This document shows positions 20,779 to 29,853 of a stretch of 64,000 bases of DNA, piece after piece; position 1 is the stretch's first letter, and each line of letters opens with the position of its first letter. The position numbers and the translations under genes were made by a program. Source of the DNA: an uncultured Clostridia bacterium (GTDB lineage: Bacteria > Bacillota > Clostridia > Christensenellales > Borkfalkiaceae); contig CALVHL010000001.1 of the NCBI GenBank assembly GCA_944327625.1, positions 62,001 to 126,000 on the forward strand, read 5' to 3'. The notes beneath the pieces are model-generated. The model had not been told where the DNA came from and made no database searches. It saw only the letters and a list, made by a program, of their open reading frames with translations.

Positions 20779-20884
20779 ATCTTTATTCTCCCCATCGGTA
20801 CGGTCTTAGCACCTTGCAAAGCAGGTTGCTGTGTGGTCGCAGAGCCGTTCTCTCGCACACTCTTTATAGGTTACGGGAGAGATT
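20779..20884 (-). promoter_or_regulatory. SAM-I (S-box) riboswitch aptamer upstream of metK
   Basis: Read on the minus strand, the leader has the S-box core in order: P1 (ACCTAT at 20866-20871 can pair with ATGGG at about 20791-20795), AAAGAG, a P2 stem GTGTG/CACAC with the kink-turn GAGAGAacGGCTCTgcGA, AGCAACC, the P3 hairpin and AAGGTGCTAA. The P4 region after GGTGCTAA is short, so this may be a reduced or SAM-I/IV-like variant. It is expected to stop metK transcription when SAM is plentiful. Confidence 0.87.
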
Positions 20885-20910
20885 ATATCAGCTTAAAATT
20901 GTGTTGTCAA
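20882..20910 (-). promoter_or_regulatory. Promoter of metK
   Basis: Minus strand: consensus -35 TTGACA (20905-20910), 17-bp spacer, consensus -10 TATAAT (20882-20887). Transcription should begin right at the start of the riboswitch. Confidence 0.9.
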
Positions 20911-20926
20911 ATAAAAGCGCATAATG

Positions 20927-20955
20927 TTTACATTTTTTATGCGATATGATAGAAT
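20927..20955 (+). promoter_or_regulatory. Promoter of the radical SAM gene, predicted leaderless
   Basis: -35 TTTACA (20927-20932), 17-bp spacer, -10 TAGAAT (20950-20955). The -10 ends 6 nt before the ATG at 20962, with no Shine-Dalgarno. Confidence 0.72.
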
Positions 20956-20961
20956 GGTTAT

Positions 20962-21816
20962 ATGAAATGTAATCTTTGCCCCGTAAATTGCGGCGCAGAC
21001 AGGCAAAGCGGCGCTTTCGGCCGTTGCGGCGCGGGCGGCATTAAAATAGCCAAATACTATCTTCACCCGTTTGAAGAACCGCTCATCTCCTTTTCAAAGG
21101 GCAGCGGGTGCGTATTCTTCTGCGGCTGTTCGCTGCGCTGTGCGTTCTGCCAGAACTATGAACTTTCCCGAAACAAGCGCGGCAAGGATATTTCCGTAAA
21201 GGAACTCTCCGATATTTTCAGGGAGTTGGAGGAGCGCGGCGCAGACAACATAAACCTCGTCACCCCGACGCACTACGTCGACAAGATTGCCGAGGCGTTT
21301 TCGATTTACCGCCCCCGCATACCCGTCGTATATAATACCCATTCCTACGAAAAGACAGAGACGCTTGAAATAGTCGACACCTTTGCCGACATCTATCTTC
21401 CCGACTTAAAATTTATCGATCCGCTGCTCTCCGAACGCTATACGGGCAGGGCGGACTATGCCGAATATGCGCTTCCCGCCGTAAAATTCATGGCGAAAAA
21501 GCCGCTTGTGCTCGACGAAAACGGCAAAATGCTGTCGGGCTGCATAGTGCGCCACCTCATAATGCCGCTCGCGGTATATGACACCATAAAGATAATTGAT
21601 TTCGTCGCAGGGCTGCCCGAAACTACTTATTTCAGCCTGATGAGCCAGTATACGCCCATGGGCGAAGCGGAAAAATTCCCCGAACTCAGGCGTGGTATTA
21701 CAAAGAGGGAGTATTCGGCGGCGCTCGACGCGATCAGGGCGCACGGCTTGAAGCGAGTATTTTTGCAGGACAGGACGAGCTCTGACAGGGCGTTCGTGCC
21801 CGATTGGGATTTTTAA
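20962..21816 (+). CDS. PflX-like radical SAM protein
   Basis: 284 residues. The radical SAM cluster motif is Cys56-x3-Cys60-x2-Cys63 (CSLRCAFC), preceded by GSGCVFFC; a second cysteine set (3, 6, 10, 22) at the N-terminus may bind another cluster or zinc. The sequence matches the group related to pyruvate formate-lyase activating enzymes (COG1313), whose substrate is unknown. No glycyl-radical enzyme is beside it, so a PflA role is unsupported. It is divergent from metK across 250 bp, so a SAM consumer and the SAM producer share an intergenic region. An ABC-F gene begins 3 nt downstream, suggesting one operon. Confidence 0.87.
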   Translation: MKCNLCPVNCGADRQSGAFGRCGAGGIKIAKYYLHPFEEPLISFSKGSGCVFFCGCSLRCAFCQNYELSRNKRGKDISVKELSDIFRELEERGADNINLVTPTHYVDKIAEAFSIYRPRIPVVYNTHSYEKTETLEIVDTFADIYLPDLKFIDPLLSERYTGRADYAEYALPAVKFMAKKPLVLDENGKMLSGCIVRHLIMPLAVYDTIKIIDFVAGLPETTYFSLMSQYTPMGEAEKFPELRRGITKREYSAALDAIRAHGLKRVFLQDRTSSDRAFVPDWDF

Positions 21817-21819
21817 TCT

Positions 21820-23715
21820 ATGCTTATCGTTTTCAACGGCGTGGCGTTCGGCTACGGCGACAACTTAATATTTTCCGACGTCGACTTCACCATAAACGAG
21901 GGGGCGAGGATAGGGCTTGTCGGCGAAAACGGCGCGGGCAAGACGACGCTGATAAAGCTCATTACGGGCGAACTGTACGCCGACGCGGGCGCGGTTACAA
22001 TAAGGAACGGCATAAAGATAGGCTATCTCGAACAGAACGGCGGCTATGAAAGCGAGAATACCGTCTATGCGGAGATGAAGGGGGTATTCGGCGAGGAGCT
22101 GTCGGCAATAGCCAAAATATCCGAAATCTCTCAAAGCCTTACAGCCTGCGAATACGGCGGAAAGGAATATCAGCGCCTTTCGGCAAAGCTTGAAAGCCTC
22201 AATAAATTCATTGCCGCGACCGACGCTTATAATGTTGAGGTGAGAATTAAGACCGTGCTCAACGGCATGGGCTTTGCGGACTTCTACGACAGAAAGATAG
22301 GCACTATGTCGGGCGGCGAAAAGACGCGCCTCAAACTTGCCCGACTGCTGCTCGAAAGCCCCGATCTTCTCATTCTCGACGAGCCGACAAACCACCTCGA
22401 CATAAAGACGCTCTACTGGCTCGAAGACTATCTTCTGACTTTCAAGGGCGCGATATTCGTTGTATCGCACGACAGATATTTTCTCGACAGGGTGACGACT
22501 TCGACTGCCGAGATTGAAAATCACCGCCTAAAAGAATACGCGGGGAGCTATACGAAGTACAAGGTACTCAAAGCCGAGGCGTATAATCTCGCCCTCGAAG
22601 AGTACGAGAAACAGCAGGAAGAAATTAAAAAATTACAGACCTATATCGACAAAAACATAGTACGCGCGACGACGGCGCGTTCGGCGCAGAGCAGGGTGAA
22701 CAAGCTCGAAAGAATGGAAATTTTGGAAAAACCGTTCACTCCGCCGCCCCCGCCGCGCTTTAAATTCAGCTTTACCGAGCGCCCCGCAGAGATAGTTTTA
22801 AAGGTTGCGGGCTTAAACCTCGATATAGGCGGTAAACGGCTCATATCCGGCGGGCAATTGCAGATTATGCGCGGCGAAAAGGTCGCCATAGTCGGCGAAA
22901 ACGGTGCGGGAAAATCTACCTTTCTGCACGCAATTTGCGGCGAGGAATACGACCGCTCGATAATCGTCGGCAGGAACGTGAAATTTGCGCTCTACGACCA
23001 GGAAAACGCCAACCTCGACAGGGATAACACCGTATTGGACGAGCTGTGGTCGCGCCACGTCGCGTACAGCCAGACCGAGGTCAGGGCGTCGCTCGCCCGC
23101 TGCGGACTATATCCCGAGGATATGTATAAAAAGGTGGGCGAACTGTCGGGCGGCGAGCGGGCAAAGCTCGCGCTGTGCGTGTTTGAAAATTCGGGCGGCA
23201 ACGTCCTCGTCCTCGACGAGCCGACCAACCACCTCGACCTGCCCGCGAGGGAGAGCCTCGAAAGCGCGCTCAAAGCCTTTGACGGCACGGTCATATTCGT
23301 CTCCCACGACAGATATTTCATCACCGCGCTTGCTGACAAAGTCGTCGAAATTGCCGACTGCTCGCTCAGAACTTACGAGGGCGGTTACGAGGGCTATATG
23401 TCCGAAAAATCGCGCGAGGCGCAGCTTGCCGCCGAGCGGGAGGAGAGCAATCGCCGCGCCGAATACGAGCGTGAGAGGGAAGCTTCTTACCGCTCTAAAA
23501 AGGACAGGGCGGAGGAGGCGCGCAAAAAGGGCGAAATAAAGCGCATAGAGGGCGAAATAGCCGCTGCCGAAGCCCGTGAGGGCGAACTTAGCGCTAAACT
23601 CTCCGATCCGTCCGTTACGGGCGACTATAAAAAGCTCAATGAAGTGCTGGGCGAGATACAGTCGCTCCGAACTCGCATAGAGCAGCTCTATGCCGAATAC
23701 GGCGAACTGCTCTGA
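21820..23715 (+). CDS. ABC-F family ATPase (ribosome-associated)
   Basis: 631 residues, no membrane segments, two ATP-binding domains in tandem. First: GENGAGKTT Walker A near residue 33, LARLLLESPDLLILDEPTNHLD. Second: GENGAGKST near residue 361, LSGGERAKLAL, VLDEPTNHLDLPA. The linker with FVVSHDRYFLDRV and basic helices matches the P-site tRNA interaction motif. The C-terminal ~90 residues form a charged coiled coil (RREYERERE... to the end), as in Uup and YdiF. ABC-F proteins act on the E-site of the ribosome in translation quality control or drug resistance; which applies here is not clear. Confidence 0.92.
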   Translation: MLIVFNGVAFGYGDNLIFSDVDFTINEGARIGLVGENGAGKTTLIKLITGELYADAGAVTIRNGIKIGYLEQNGGYESENTVYAEMKGVFGEELSAIAKISEISQSLTACEYGGKEYQRLSAKLESLNKFIAATDAYNVEVRIKTVLNGMGFADFYDRKIGTMSGGEKTRLKLARLLLESPDLLILDEPTNHLDIKTLYWLEDYLLTFKGAIFVVSHDRYFLDRVTTSTAEIENHRLKEYAGSYTKYKVLKAEAYNLALEEYEKQQEEIKKLQTYIDKNIVRATTARSAQSRVNKLERMEILEKPFTPPPPPRFKFSFTERPAEIVLKVAGLNLDIGGKRLISGGQLQIMRGEKVAIVGENGAGKSTFLHAICGEEYDRSIIVGRNVKFALYDQENANLDRDNTVLDELWSRHVAYSQTEVRASLARCGLYPEDMYKKVGELSGGERAKLALCVFENSGGNVLVLDEPTNHLDLPARESLESALKAFDGTVIFVSHDRYFITALADKVVEIADCSLRTYEGGYEGYMSEKSREAQLAAEREESNRRAEYEREREASYRSKKDRAEEARKKGEIKRIEGEIAAAEAREGELSAKLSDPSVTGDYKKLNEVLGEIQSLRTRIEQLYAEYGELL

Positions 23716-23732
23716 ATTATAAGAGGTGTAAA

Positions 23733-24761
23733 ATGAAAGAAGAAAGGACAACCGAGCAGGAGACCGAGGTCGTTCAGGACACCAGAAAGGTCATTCACAA
23801 GATCTCCGCGGACGAGGCGTTCACGCTTGCCAAGGACGTTTTCGACCTGCGCTGTCTCATCAAGTCGGTCTATTCCAACAGGGCGCAGATCAAGCGCAGG
23901 CTGAACTTTGTCGGCACTATCTGTTCGATAGTTTTCACCCTGCTCTACGTGGCGTTCATGATCTTCGGCGGGGTGAGCAAGATTGCCTCCAATTCTTCTG
24001 TCGTCGTGGTCTATGTCATAATCGGCGTATATGCCGTACTGACGGCGGCTTCGATAACTTATTCGGTAATCGCTTCCCGCAGCTCGACGACTAAGAATGT
24101 CAAAAAGCAGAATAAGACGCTCAAAATACTGCGCTATGCCGCGCGTATTGCCTCGCTTGCAATGGGTATTACCGCAATAGTAATAAGCGCGGTCACGGGC
24201 ACGGACGACAGTATGTCGATTGCGCTCAACACGGTTGCGACGATTATTTCCATAATTTTCGTCATCTTCTCGGCGTTGCCGCTCATCTTCGGCGGCTTCG
24301 GCGGGCTTGCCCGCTGGCTTATGTCGCCTACCAAAATCAAGCGCAGGTTTTCCTTCGTCGTGCTCGAATGGTACGAATTGCTCGTCTCCGACAACGTCAA
24401 CCACAAGACGATCAAAAAGGTCTCCAAGGAGTACGTCGACGACATAGGCAGAATTGTCGACAGCCATCTTCTTCCCGCGCTCGGCAAGAAATACATTCAG
24501 ACGATAACCGTCAGCAATATCTGTGCGGCGCTCGAACTCGTCTCGGACGAGGACAGGTCAGTCACCGAGGGTGTGCTTAAAAACGTATTCAGCTATGCCG
24601 AGGAGTGCGGCTACGTCAACGTCAACCCCTGCAAGGATATGGAGCTCGAAGGCAGTATAGAGGTAGAGGAGAAGCCCAAAAAGCCCTCCATTAAGGAGAG
24701 GATAGGCAAGAAGCTCGGCAAGGGTTTGCTCAATTCCATATTCGGCGACGGCAACGACTGA
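23733..24761 (+). CDS. Hypothetical membrane protein
   Basis: 342 residues, not recognised. A soluble N-terminal ~55 residues is followed by four predicted helices (about 58-80, 87-110, 133-155, 164-190). Then comes a C-terminal cytoplasmic region of ~150 residues that is mostly charged and ends in a basic EEKPKKPSIKERIGKK stretch. Start chosen at 23733 with GAGGTG upstream. It lies 17 nt after the ABC-F gene and is probably co-transcribed. Codon use resembles the housekeeping neighbours. Confidence 0.75.
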   Translation: MKEERTTEQETEVVQDTRKVIHKISADEAFTLAKDVFDLRCLIKSVYSNRAQIKRRLNFVGTICSIVFTLLYVAFMIFGGVSKIASNSSVVVVYVIIGVYAVLTAASITYSVIASRSSTTKNVKKQNKTLKILRYAARIASLAMGITAIVISAVTGTDDSMSIALNTVATIISIIFVIFSALPLIFGGFGGLARWLMSPTKIKRRFSFVVLEWYELLVSDNVNHKTIKKVSKEYVDDIGRIVDSHLLPALGKKYIQTITVSNICAALELVSDEDRSVTEGVLKNVFSYAEECGYVNVNPCKDMELEGSIEVEEKPKKPSIKERIGKKLGKGLLNSIFGDGND

Positions 24762-24782
24762 TAAGCAAAAAATTGTATAAAA

Positions 24783-24820
24783 AAAGCCTTCGAAGCAAGC
24801 TGCTCCGAAGGCTTTAAAAA
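24783..24820. terminator. Bidirectional terminator
   Basis: AAAGCCTTCG (24783-24792)/CGAAGGCTTT (24806-24815) with A-run before and after, between the convergent membrane protein and glyS genes. Confidence 0.85.
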
Positions 24821-24850
24821 TGCGTTCGTTAAGGCATAGTATGGGGGTAA

Positions 24851-26254
24851 TCAGAATTCGAGGCTCTTTTCGATATACGCTTCAAGCTCGCTTATCGGAA
24901 GCCTTATCTGCTCCATGCTGTCCCTGTCCCTGACGGTTACGGTGTCATCTTCGAGCGTCTGGAAGTCGACGGTCAGACAGAAAGGAGTGCCTATTTCGTC
25001 CTGCCTTCTGTACCTCTTGCCGATAGAGCCGGTGACGTCGTAGGTCACCGAGAATTTCTTTGCAAGTGCGCGGTAGAGTTCGTCCGCCTTCTCGGAAAGA
25101 TTTTTCTGCAGGGGAAGTATCGCCGCCTTGTAGGGCGCAAGGAAGGGGTGCAGGTGCATGACCGTTCTGACGTCGTTCTTCTGCGCGTCGAGCACCTGCT
25201 CGTCGTAGGCGTCGGTGAGATATGCAAGCACCATTCTCTCGACGCCGAGGGAGGGCTCTATGACGTAGGGCACATATTTTTCGCCCGTGACGGGATCGGT
25301 ATATTCCATGCTCTCGCCGCTCTCGTTCTGGTGCTGGGTGAGGTCATAGTCGGTTCTGTCCGCAATGCCCCAAAGTTCGCCCCAGCCGAATGCGAAGTTG
25401 TATTCAAAGTCGGTCGTCGCCTTGGAATAGAAGCAGAGTTCCTCGGGCGAGTGGTCGCGAAGCCTTAAATTTTCTTCGGTCATGCCGAGGCTTAAAAGGA
25501 AGTTCTTGCAGTATTCTTTCCAGTAAGAGAACCATTCGAGGTCCGTTCCGGGCTTGCAGAAGAATTCAAGTTCCATCTGCTCGAACTCCCTCACGCGGAA
25601 GATGAAGTTGCCGGGCGTGATTTCGTTTCTGAACGACTTGCCTATCTGACCTATTCCGAAAGGCACCCTCATTCTCGAAGCGCGCTGCACGTTCTTGAAG
25701 TTGACGAATATGCCCTGCGCCGTTTCGGGGCGGAGGTAGACGGTATTGACGCTGTCCTCGGTTACACCCTGATAGGTCTTGAACATCAGGTTGAATTTTC
25801 TTATGGGCGTGAAATCGCTCTTGCCGCAGACGGGGCAGACGATGCCCTTTTCGGCGATGAACTGTTCAAGCTGGTCGTTGTCCATAGCCTCGACCTTGAC
25901 GTCGAGGTTGTGCTTTTCGCAGTAAGCCTCGACGAGATTGTCTGCTCTGTGGCGCGTCTTGCAGTTCTTGCAGTCCATGAGCGGATCGGAGAAGCCGCCG
26001 AGGTGACCGCTCGCCTTCCAGGTGCGCGTGTTCATTAAAATTGCACAGTCAAGCCCGCAGTTGAGCGTGTTTTCCTGCACAAATTTTTTCCACCACGCCT
26101 TTTTGATGTTATTTTTAAGTTCGACGCCGAGCGGACCGTAGTCCCACGTATTGGCAAGTCCGCCGTAAATTTCGCTTCCGGGGAAGACAAATCCTCTGTT
26201 CTTGCAAAGGGCAACCAGTTTATCCTGCGTTACCGCCCTCTTTTTATCTGCCAT
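24851..26254 (-). CDS. glyS: Glycine--tRNA ligase (alpha2 type)
   Basis: 467 residues from the preferred start. Class II synthetase of the homodimeric (eukaryal/Firmicute) kind: [18 protein letters not shown] near the N-terminus, motif 2 [25 protein letters not shown], and motif 3 [18 protein letters not shown]; the C-terminal anticodon-binding domain follows. The start is ATG at 26252-26254 because AAGGAG lies 6-7 nt upstream; a longer frame to 26302 adds 16 residues without a ribosome-binding site. A CxxC...C zinc set (CKNCK, CPVCG) interrupts the catalytic domain. Confidence 0.95.
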   Translation of the reverse strand: MADKKRAVTQDKLVALCKNRGFVFPGSEIYGGLANTWDYGPLGVELKNNIKKAWWKKFVQENTLNCGLDCAILMNTRTWKASGHLGGFSDPLMDCKNCKTRHRADNLVEAYCEKHNLDVKVEAMDNDQLEQFIAEKGIVCPVCGKSDFTPIRKFNLMFKTYQGVTEDSVNTVYLRPETAQGIFVNFKNVQRASRMRVPFGIGQIGKSFRNEITPGNFIFRVREFEQMELEFFCKPGTDLEWFSYWKEYCKNFLLSLGMTEENLRLRDHSPEELCFYSKATTDFEYNFAFGWGELWGIADRTDYDLTQHQNESGESMEYTDPVTGEKYVPYVIEPSLGVERMVLAYLTDAYDEQVLDAQKNDVRTVMHLHPFLAPYKAAILPLQKNLSEKADELYRALAKKFSVTYDVTGSIGKRYRRQDEIGTPFCLTVDFQTLEDDTVTVRDRDSMEQIRLPISELEAYIEKSLEF

Positions 26255-26306
26255 AAAAAACTCCTTATTCGTGCAGAAAACTTGCACACTAAAAAATTCC
26301 AAATAA

Positions 26307-26336
26307 ATTTTAATCTTGCCCGCGTGCAGTTGTCAA
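26307..26336 (-). promoter_or_regulatory. Promoter of glyS
   Basis: Minus strand: -35 TTGACA (26331-26336), 18-bp spacer, -10 TAAAAT (26307-26312). The leader of about 46 nt is too short for a T-box. Confidence 0.7.
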
Positions 26337-26432
26337 GCAATTTGCAAGACAATAAATCAAGACTTTTATTCATTATTTTTAAATTGTTTTTACAAAAAGT
26401 TGTCATAAACCCTATACTTTGTCGCGCGGATA

Positions 26433-26441
26433 TGTTATAAT
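26433..26441 (+). promoter_or_regulatory. Extended -10 promoter of fhs
   Basis: TG one base before TATAAT (26436-26441), the extended -10 form; no good -35 is seen 17 bp upstream. The leader contains AAGGAAGGAAAGAGGG before the ATG. Confidence 0.55.
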
Positions 26442-26492
26442 ATTCACGATTGTAAATTATATTTTTTGACATAAAGGAAGGAAAGAGGGAAT

Positions 26493-28154
26493 ATGTTGAG
26501 CGATATTGAAATTGCTGAGAGCGCAAAGCCCAGAGATATAGGCGAAATAGCCGCAAAACTCGGGCTCGGCGAGGACGACCTTGAAAGATACGGCAAGTAC
26601 AAGGCCAAGGTGAACATCAAAAAATATTCGCCTAAGTCAAAGCTCATTCTCGTCACGGCAATCAACCCCACGGCAAACGGCGAGGGAAAGACGACCGTCT
26701 CTATCGGGCTTGCCGACGGACTTGCCCGCACGGGCAGAAAGGTCTGCCTTGCCCTCAGAGAGCCTTCGCTCGGCCCCGTATTCGGCATTAAAGGCGGCGC
26801 GGCGGGCGGCGGCTATGCGCAGGTCATTCCCATGGCGGACATAAATCTGCACTTTACGGGCGACCTCCACGCAATCACGGCGGCGAATAACCTGCTGTGC
26901 GCAATGATAGACAACCACATATTCCGCGGCAACGCGCTCGGCATAAAGGAAGTGCAGTTCCACCGCTGCATGGACATGAACGACAGGGCGCTGCGCGACC
27001 TCACCATTTCAAGCGAGGCGGGCAGCATGAAGGGCTGTCAGAGCTATTCGAGAAAAGAGAGCTTTTCGATAACCGCGGCAAGCGAAGTCATGGCAATTCT
27101 GTGCCTTTCTTCCGACCTTGCCGACCTCAAAAAGCGCCTCGGCAACATAGTCGTCGGCGAGAGGGAGGACGGCTCGTTCGTCTACGCCCGCGACCTCAAA
27201 GCGGAGGGCGCGATGGCTACGCTTCTCAAAGACGCCATCAACCCCAACCTCGTGCAGACGCTCGAAGGTACGCCCGCATTCGTGCACGGCGGACCGTTTG
27301 CCAATATCGCCCACGGCTGCAACAGCATAAGGGCGACTATGGCGGCAATGACGCTTGCCGATTATGCCGTAACCGAGGCGGGCTTCGGCGCAGACCTCGG
27401 CGCGGAAAAGTTCCTCGACACCAAGTGCAGGCTTGCGGGCATTCAGCCCGACTGCGTCGTCGTCGTTGCAACCGTAAAGGCGCTCAAACTGCACGGCTGC
27501 GCGGATAAGGCAAGCCTTTCGGAGGAAAATCTCGTCGCGCTCAAAGACGGGCTTCCCAACCTCATAAAGCACGTCGACAACATAAGAAACGTATATAAAA
27601 AGCCCGTGGTCGTCGCAATGAACAGGTTTGCGACCGACACTCCCGCCGAAATACAGACCGTCATGGACGCCTGCAAAGCGGTCGGCGCGAAAGCCGTATT
27701 CACCGACGTGTTCTTAAAGGGCGGTGAAGGTGGCGTCGAGCTCGCCGAAGAAGTTGCAAAGGCCTGCGAGATTAAGAGCGAGTTGCACTATTCCTACGAC
27801 CTCGCCGACGACATCAAGACCAAGATCGACGGCATAGTCAGAAATGTCTACGGCGGCGACGGTGCAGATTATTCCGAGCTTGCCGAAAGAAAGATAGCCG
27901 ACCTCGAAGGCAAGGGGATTGCGGGCTTGCCCGTAATAATCGCCAAGACGCAGTATTCGCTCTCCGACGACGCGACCAAGCTTGCCGCGCCCAAGGGGTT
28001 CAGAATTTTCGTGAGAGACATAGAATACAGGGGCGGCGCGGGCTTCGTGGTTGCCATTGCGGGCAGCATAATGCTCATGCCCGGGCTCGGCAAAGTGCCC
28101 TGCGCAGAGAAGATCGACATCGACGCCGACGGCAGAATAGTCGGGCTCTCCTGA
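26493..28154 (+). CDS. fhs: Formate--tetrahydrofolate ligase
   Basis: 553 residues, full length. It makes 10-formyl-THF from formate, THF and ATP, in the one-carbon or Wood-Ljungdahl pathway. The nucleotide loop is INPTANGEGKTT near residue 53; other family blocks are REPSLGPVFGIKGGAAGGGYAQ, FTGDLHAITAANNL and MNRFATDT. No other pathway genes (folD, metF) are adjacent, so its use here as acetogenic, purinolytic or purely biosynthetic is not decided by context. Confidence 0.97.
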   Translation: MLSDIEIAESAKPRDIGEIAAKLGLGEDDLERYGKYKAKVNIKKYSPKSKLILVTAINPTANGEGKTTVSIGLADGLARTGRKVCLALREPSLGPVFGIKGGAAGGGYAQVIPMADINLHFTGDLHAITAANNLLCAMIDNHIFRGNALGIKEVQFHRCMDMNDRALRDLTISSEAGSMKGCQSYSRKESFSITAASEVMAILCLSSDLADLKKRLGNIVVGEREDGSFVYARDLKAEGAMATLLKDAINPNLVQTLEGTPAFVHGGPFANIAHGCNSIRATMAAMTLADYAVTEAGFGADLGAEKFLDTKCRLAGIQPDCVVVVATVKALKLHGCADKASLSEENLVALKDGLPNLIKHVDNIRNVYKKPVVVAMNRFATDTPAEIQTVMDACKAVGAKAVFTDVFLKGGEGGVELAEEVAKACEIKSELHYSYDLADDIKTKIDGIVRNVYGGDGADYSELAERKIADLEGKGIAGLPVIIAKTQYSLSDDATKLAAPKGFRIFVRDIEYRGGAGFVVAIAGSIMLMPGLGKVPCAEKIDIDADGRIVGLS

Positions 28155-28189
28155 TTTAAAAATTATTTTCCGACAGGTAGTTTAAGAAT

Positions 28190-29842
28190 ATGAATTTACC
28201 CGAAGCAACGAATTTCATCGAGCAGTATATAAACGAAGAACTTGAAAGCGGAAAGTTTGAAAGCGTGGGCAATGAGATCTGCGTGCGCTTCCCGCCCGAA
28301 CCCAACGGCTATCTGCATATAGGCCACGTCAAGGCGCTGTGCATAAACTTCGGCGTCAAGGAAAAATATAACGGCAAACTCAACCTCAGAATGGACGACA
28401 CCAACCCTGCCAAAGAGGACTATGAGTACGTCAATTCGATAATAGACGCAATTAAATGGCTGGGCTTTGAATACGACAATCTCTTTTTCGCCTCCGACTA
28501 TTACGACAAAATGTACGAGATTGCCGAAAAGTACATTATGGACGGCAACGCCTATGTGTGCGACCTCTCGGCGGAGGAGATAACGGCAACGCGCGGCACG
28601 CTCACTCAGCCGGGCATCGAAAGCCCTTACAGAACGAGGAGCGTAGAGGAAAACCTCAGGCTGTTCCGCGAAATGAAGGCGGGCAAATACCCCGACGGGG
28701 CAAAGGTCCTGCGCGCAAAGATAGATATGTCGTCGCCCAATCTCAATATGCGCGATCCCGTCATATACCGCATTGCGCATGTTCCCCATTACCGTCAGGG
28801 CGACAAGTGGTGCATCTATCCCATGTACGACTTTGCTCACCCCGTATCCGACGCGATAGAGGGCATAACCCATTCGCTCTGCTCGCTCGAATTTGAGAAC
28901 CACAGACCGCTCTATGACTGGGTAATCGACAAGGCGGGTTTCCCCGCGCCCCGTCCCAGACAGATAGAGTTCGCCCGTCTCAACATAACCAATATGCTGA
29001 TGTCCAAGCGCTATCTCAAAAAGCTCGTTGACGAGGGTTTCGTGCGCGGCTGGGACGATCCGAGAATGCCCACGCTCATGGGGCTCAAAACGAGGGGAGT
29101 TCCGCCCGTAGCGCTCAAAAACTTCTGCGCGGCCGTCGGCGTAGCCAAAAATTACGGCGTAGTCAGCCTCGCTCAGCTTGACGAGTGCATAAGGGACGCG
29201 CTCAATCCGACCGCGGAAAGGGCAATGGGCATAATCGATCCCGTAAAGCTTACCGTCACCAACTATGAGGGCGAGGAGGAGCTCGACTTTGAAAAGAACC
29301 CGACCGACGGCAGCGGTGCGACGCGAAAGGTTAAGTTCAGCGGCAGCGTATACATCGAGAGGGACGACTTCGCGATAGATCCCCCGCCCAAGTTCAAGAG
29401 GCTCTATAAGGGCGGCTTCGTCAGGCTCAAATCGGCATATATCGTCAGGTGCGACGACTATACCGTCGACAGTGACGGCAAGGTCAGCGAAATATTCTGC
29501 ACTTATTTCCCCGAAACCCGTTCGGGCAGCGCTGTAAAGAGCGATATAAAGGCAAAAGGCGTAATTCAGTGGGTGGACGCGAAATACGGCGTTCCTGCGG
29601 AATACAGACAGTATCAGCCTCTCCTCAAAGACGAGGAGTATCCCGACCAGGACTATGCCGAGAGGCTCAACAAGGACAGCGAGAAGATATATTACGGCTA
29701 TGCCGAACCGTATTTTGCCGAGTGCGAGGAGGGCAAGCCCTTCCAGCTCATGAGGACGGGCTATTACAAGAAGACCGCCTCGGAATACGGCGGGCTCGTG
29801 CTGTCCGAAATAGTTTCGCTCAAAGATAATTTCAACAAGTAA
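28190..29842 (+). CDS. glnS: Glutamine--tRNA ligase
   Basis: 550 residues. Class I synthetase: PEPNGYLHIGHVKALC is the HIGH motif (about 41-47), NITNMLMSKRYLKKL holds the KMSKS-like loop, and MDDTNPAKE follows the fold. The C-terminal beta-barrel anticodon domain (VTNYEGEE... to GLVLSE) is complete. GlnRS in Clostridia was probably acquired from other bacteria; many relatives instead use GatCAB. It is 36 nt downstream of fhs with only a weak ribosome-binding site. It may share the fhs transcript. Confidence 0.95.
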   Translation: MNLPEATNFIEQYINEELESGKFESVGNEICVRFPPEPNGYLHIGHVKALCINFGVKEKYNGKLNLRMDDTNPAKEDYEYVNSIIDAIKWLGFEYDNLFFASDYYDKMYEIAEKYIMDGNAYVCDLSAEEITATRGTLTQPGIESPYRTRSVEENLRLFREMKAGKYPDGAKVLRAKIDMSSPNLNMRDPVIYRIAHVPHYRQGDKWCIYPMYDFAHPVSDAIEGITHSLCSLEFENHRPLYDWVIDKAGFPAPRPRQIEFARLNITNMLMSKRYLKKLVDEGFVRGWDDPRMPTLMGLKTRGVPPVALKNFCAAVGVAKNYGVVSLAQLDECIRDALNPTAERAMGIIDPVKLTVTNYEGEEELDFEKNPTDGSGATRKVKFSGSVYIERDDFAIDPPPKFKRLYKGGFVRLKSAYIVRCDDYTVDSDGKVSEIFCTYFPETRSGSAVKSDIKAKGVIQWVDAKYGVPAEYRQYQPLLKDEEYPDQDYAERLNKDSEKIYYGYAEPYFAECEEGKPFQLMRTGYYKKTASEYGGLVLSEIVSLKDNFNK

Positions 29843-29853
29843 ACGGAGGGTTT

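Noticed and set aside
20962..21816. Pyruvate formate-lyase activating enzyme
   Set aside because: No glycyl radical enzyme is nearby and the sequence fits the PflX-like group better.
26255..26302. Upstream extension of glyS
   Set aside because: The ATG at 26254 has an AAGGAG site; the extension has none and is not part of the GlyRS fold.
26255..26492. T-box riboswitch for glyS
   Set aside because: The predicted leader is only about 46 nt and no T-box sequence is seen.
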